7,816 bases of DNA. Source: Deinococcus sp. Lineage in GTDB: Bacteria; Deinococcota; Deinococci; Deinococcales; Deinococcaceae. Each line of letters starts with the position of its first letter. Within the stretch, counting starts at the first letter, position 1. The notes beneath the pieces were generated by a model, which saw nothing but the letters and a program-made list of their open reading frames with translations, did no database searches and was not told where the DNA came from. The DNA lies in assembly GCA_018260275.1 (NCBI GenBank), contig JAGLBK010000119.1:362-8177 (forward strand), read 5' to 3'. Positions 5,684 through 7,816 of the stretch are shown here, one piece after another. A program made the translations under genes and the position numbers.

Positions 5684-6680
5684 AGTTGTACCGGATGCGC
5701 GGGTCGACAAGCCCGTACAGCAGGTCGGTGATCAGCTGGAAAATCACCGTCAGGAAGGCGAGCGTCATCAGGCAGACCATCACAACATTGAAGTCCTTCG
5801 ACACCAGCGAGTCGAGCAGGGCACGCCCGATGCCGGGCCACGAGAACACCGTTTCGGTGAGCACCGCGCCGCTGAACAGGCCCGGAATCGAGAGGCCCAG
5901 GATGGTTACGATGGGAATGAGCGAGTTACGCAGGGCGTGCTTGTAGATCACGCTGCGGTTAGGCAGTCCCTTGGCACGCGCCGTGCGAACGAAATCCTGG
6001 TTGATCACGTCCAGAAAACTGGCCCGCATATAGCGCAGCGTGCTCGAAATCTCGCGCAGCATCAGCACCATCACGGGCAGGATCATGTATTTCAGGCGGT
6101 CACCCCAGAAGGCCGCGAAGCCCGCCGAGGGGTCCATGCCCGCGCTGCCCAGGCCGCCCGGCGGCAGACTGATCGCGCCGTTGGTCGCCTGCGGCAGCCA
6201 CACGGCAAACAGGAACAGCACCATCACACCGATCCAGAACACCGGCGCACTCGAAGCGATAAAGCTCAGGAAAGTCAGGATGTAATCGGGCAGGCTGTAC
6301 TGCCGCACCGCCGAAAAGATGCCCAGCGGAATGGCGATCAGTGTGCTGAGAATCAGCGCGGGAACGGTCAGCAGCAGCGTATTGGGCAGGCGCTGCTGAA
6401 AAATAAACTGGGTCGCTGGAATACTGAAATCCCGTGAATACCCGAAATCGCCGCGCATGGCGTGGGTCAGCCAGGTCCAGTATTTTTCGAACCAGGGGGT
6501 GTCGGCACCGTACGCTTCACGCAGCCTCACCACGTCTTCCGGACGAATATGGGGGTTCCCGAAGATCATCTGGTCGACCGGGTCGCCTGGTTGCAAGGCC
6601 GTCAGACCATAAATCACCAGACTGATGACGAACAGCAGCGGAATCATCTGCAAAATCCGGCGAAGGGCATAACTTAGCAT
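5682..6680 (-). CDS. ABC transporter permease, DppB/OppB type (peptide/nickel importer)
   Basis: First permease of the importer, 332 aa, normal for DppB. Seen: the N-terminal membrane anchor YALRRILQMIPLLFVISL (4-21); the periplasmic motif LQPGDPVDQM (29-38); GDFGYSRDF (77-85); membrane segments at roughly 100-125, 133-162, 196-213, 252-275 and 298-322; the EAA loop FVRTARAKGLPNRSVI (230-245) for ATPase contact; the family-typical ETVFSWPGIGRALLD (276-290); and the end LLYGLVDPRIRY (320-331). The ATG at 6680 has a good Shine-Dalgarno 7 nt upstream. Its stop is embedded in the dppC ribosome binding site. It is separated from the binding-protein gene by 179 nt holding an intrinsic terminator and a tandem repeat, so it is probably expressed by read-through or from its own weak promoter. 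Confidence 0.94.
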   Translation of the reverse strand: MLSYALRRILQMIPLLFVISLVIYGLTALQPGDPVDQMIFGNPHIRPEDVVRLREAYGADTPWFEKYWTWLTHAMRGDFGYSRDFSIPATQFIFQQRLPNTLLLTVPALILSTLIAIPLGIFSAVRQYSLPDYILTFLSFIASSAPVFWIGVMVLFLFAVWLPQATNGAISLPPGGLGSAGMDPSAGFAAFWGDRLKYMILPVMVLMLREISSTLRYMRASFLDVINQDFVRTARAKGLPNRSVIYKHALRNSLIPIVTILGLSIPGLFSGAVLTETVFSWPGIGRALLDSLVSKDFNVVMVCLMTLAFLTVIFQLITDLLYGLVDPRIRYN

Positions 6681-6687
6681 CGGCTTT

Positions 6688-6692
6688 TCCTC
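6688..6692 (-). promoter_or_regulatory. dppB ribosome binding site
   Basis: GAGGA on the minus strand, 7 nt before the ATG at 6680. Two further AAGGA copies lie upstream in the tandem repeat (6702-6723) but are too far from the ATG to serve it. Confidence 0.75.
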
Positions 6693-6698
6693 ATCGGC

Positions 6699-6704
6699 AT
6701 TATC
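6699..6704 (-). promoter_or_regulatory. Possible -10 box for dppBC
   Basis: GATAAT on the minus strand matches TATAAT at five of six positions. It would start a transcript about 12 nt before the dppB ATG, and the Shine-Dalgarno would then be at or very near the 5' end. It overlaps the left copy of the tandem repeat. No -35 hexamer is seen, so this is weak. Confidence 0.25.
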
Positions 6705-6723
6705 CTTTCAGCATCCTTTCAGC
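6702..6723. repeat. Perfect 11-bp tandem repeat upstream of dppB
   Basis: ATCCTTTCAGC occurs twice in direct succession (6702-6712 and 6713-6723). Read in the direction of dppB it is GCTGAAAGGAT twice, each copy holding an AAGGA purine core. It may be a slippage duplication, or a paired binding site next to the possible -10 box. The spacing of one helical turn would place both copies on the same DNA face. Confidence 0.7.
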
Positions 6724-6727
6724 GCAG

Positions 6728-6740
6728 GCCCCATTGGGGC
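6728..6740. repeat. Short GC-rich inverted repeat in the dppB leader
   Basis: GCCCC-ATT-GGGGC is a perfect 5-bp inverted repeat with a 3-nt loop, between the internal terminator and the tandem repeat. No T-run follows it on either strand, so it is not a terminator. It could be a protecting stem at the 5' end of processed dppBC mRNA, or chance. Confidence 0.35.
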
Positions 6741-6759
6741 AGACCGCGCACCCTACAGC

Positions 6760-6805
6760 AAAAAGAGGCAGGAGGAAGCGACTGTTTAACCCGCTTCTCC
6801 CCTGC
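6760..6805 (-). terminator. Intrinsic terminator between binding-protein gene and dppB
   Basis: On the minus strand the arms 6805-6792 and 6780-6768 pair over 13 bp with one G-U pair and one bulged A, closing an 11-nt loop. CTC and five T residues (6764-6760) follow. It lies 54 nt after the binding-protein stop. Partial termination here would give more binding protein than permease, a common need in ABC importers. The same hairpin read on the plus strand has no T-run. Confidence 0.8.
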
Positions 6806-6859
6806 ACCGTCATTCCGTCTAGCAGGCCCTTTCAGGCACCATCTTGGGCCACAGGGGGC

Positions 6860-7816
6860 TTATTTCTGGGTGTGGGCCGACACGGCGCCCTTGCTGGCCC
6901 AGCCGATGCGGTAGGCGTCCCAGGTGGGGTACTGCGTGATGGCGGTCATGTCGTAGTTGACCAGATCATTCACGCGAGTGTAGGGGTTGGCACGGAAGTA
7001 CATCGGCAGCGAGGGCAGTTCCTTGGCCCAGATGGCCTGCATCTGCGCGAACTGCTTGCTGCGGGCCGCGGCGTTGAACTCGGTTTCCGACTGCTTTTGC
7101 AGTTTGCTGTACTCGGCGTTGCTCCAGCCCGAGTTGTTCTGGCCCGAGTAACCGTTGGCGGCGTTGGGCACGGCGCTGGACTTGAACAGGTCGCCGCCTT
7201 CGACGGTGGGGTCGGCGCTCCAGGCGTACATCGCCAGGTCCCACTTGCCGCTTTCGCCCTTGCTGAGCATGTCGGGGCCGAAGAATACGCTGGCGGGGTA
7301 GTTCTGAATGTTGACCTGCACGCCCACGGCCTTCCACTGGGCCTGCAGGATCTGCTGCACGCGCTCGCGCACGGCGTTCCCGGCGGTGGTGCTGAAGTTC
7401 AGAATCATCTTCTTACCGTTCTTTTCCAGAATGCCGTCGGCGCCGGGCTTCCAGCCAGCAGCGGCGAACAGCGACTTGGCCTTGGCCGCGTCGAACCCGT
7501 AAGCCATGACGTTCTTGTCATACACCGACGAGAGCGGGTTGACGAAGGTGTTCGACACGGGCTGACGGCCCTGGAACATCGCCTTGACCAGTGCGTCACG
7601 GTCGATCGAGTACAGCAGCGCCTGACGCACACGGGCGTCGTCGAGGCCCAGGTCCTTGGAACGCTGACCACGGGTGTTGACGTCGATGTGCTCCCATACG
7701 GCACCGGGGGCGAAGAAGGTGGTGAACTTGTTGCCCTGGCGCTTTTGCATGTCGAGCGCCTGGTCGAAGGTCAGACCGACGGTCGCCACGGCGTCGAGCT
7801 GGCCTGACAGGATGTT
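6860..7816 (-). CDS. ABC transporter solute-binding protein, family 5 (peptide/nickel), 5' partial
   Basis: Extracytoplasmic binding protein that captures the ligand (peptide, opine, nickel chelate or similar) for the DppBC-like permeases. The C-terminal 318 residues are visible; the signal peptide and N-terminal lobe lie beyond the window. Seen, numbered from the window edge: NILSGQLDAVATV at the edge; EHIDVNTRG followed by LDDARVRQALLYSIDRDALV, the family hallmark; GFDAAKAKSLFAAAGWKPG, a typical repeat-like helix; QILQAQWKAVGVQVNIQNY; then WSADPTVEGGDLF and GYSGQNNSGWSNAEY, the usual ligand-lobe signatures; and LPSLPMYFRANPY near the end. The apparent GTG at 7789 is internal. The TAA stop is followed by an intrinsic terminator and then dppB. 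Ligand specificity cannot be read from this part. Confidence 0.93.
   Translation of the reverse strand, partial: NILSGQLDAVATVGLTFDQALDMQKRQGNKFTTFFAPGAVWEHIDVNTRGQRSKDLGLDDARVRQALLYSIDRDALVKAMFQGRQPVSNTFVNPLSSVYDKNVMAYGFDAAKAKSLFAAAGWKPGADGILEKNGKKMILNFSTTAGNAVRERVQQILQAQWKAVGVQVNIQNYPASVFFGPDMLSKGESGKWDLAMYAWSADPTVEGGDLFKSSAVPNAANGYSGQNNSGWSNAEYSKLQKQSETEFNAAARSKQFAQMQAIWAKELPSLPMYFRANPYTRVNDLVNYDMTAITQYPTWDAYRIGWASKGAVSAHTQK

Noticed and set aside
5675..5710. TTG start for dppC at 5710
   Set aside because: The GTG at 5674 has a well-placed GAGGT and typical coupling to the dppB stop; TTG has no such site.
4748..6437. Two long plus-strand open frames (4748-5560, 5658-6437) opposite dppC and dppB
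   Set aside because: Polar, Gln/His/Arg-rich shadows; the minus-strand proteins have full permease signatures.
6734..7807. A 357-codon open frame on the plus strand opposite the binding-protein gene
   Set aside because: Antisense shadow rich in Val/Gly/His; it runs across the terminator and the real binding-protein stop, and no family features are visible.
1..7816. CRISPR array, insertion sequence, tRNA, rRNA or phage genes
   Set aside because: No regularly spaced repeats, terminal inverted repeats, transposase motifs or tRNA-like cloverleaf were seen; the coding density is filled by ordinary chromosomal genes.

Overview
The window is a compact, GC-rich bacterial segment that most resembles a Deinococcus-type genome. 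Three things point that way. The RuvC has His where E. coli RuvC has the third catalytic Asp, the arrangement known from Thermus thermophilus RuvC. Two genes, acuI and ruvC, have a TANNNT -10-like box exactly 6 nt before their ATG and no Shine-Dalgarno, the layout of leaderless promoters described in Deinococcus. The protein sequences and composition also fit. The genus is inferred; no 16S or other marker is present.

Layout, left to right: (1) 1-699 (+), an endonuclease III DNA glycosylase/AP lyase missing its N-terminus, with helix-hairpin-helix, catalytic Lys/Asp and a complete [4Fe-4S] cysteine loop. (2) 706-1734 (-), an AcuI/YhdH acrylyl-CoA reductase-type quinone oxidoreductase, tail-to-tail with nth and only 6 nt apart. 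(3) 1735-1938, a 204-nt divergent control region with a perfect 6-3-6 inverted repeat. (4) 1939-3435 (+), a long FMN-dependent nitronate monooxygenase-like protein with a conserved-looking, Cys-containing C-terminal extension. (5) 3366-4103 (-), a PrsW-family intramembrane metalloprotease whose 3' end overlaps the preceding gene antisense by 70 nt. (6) 4107-4649 (-), RuvC Holliday-junction resolvase, 3 nt upstream of prsW and evidently co-transcribed with it. (7) 4745-7816 (-), a peptide/nickel-type ABC importer operon read right to left: solute-binding protein (N-terminus beyond the window), then permeases DppB-like and DppC-like. No ATPase genes follow; an intrinsic terminator closes the operon before ruvC.

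The transporter operon has two intrinsic terminators on the minus strand. One lies between the binding-protein gene and dppB and probably makes the binding protein more abundant than the permeases. The other lies just after dppC. The permease genes are tightly coupled: the dppC Shine-Dalgarno overlaps the dppB stop codon. The two DNA-repair genes (nth, ruvC) are not in one operon.

I found no mobile element, CRISPR array, tRNA or rRNA, and no convincing new multi-gene system. The points most worth a second look are the Cys-bearing tail of the flavin oxidoreductase, the 70-nt antisense overlap, the shared acuI/oxidoreductase control region with its palindrome, the leaderless promoters, and the 11-bp tandem repeat with internal terminator before dppB. 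No gap between genes exceeds about 205 nt.
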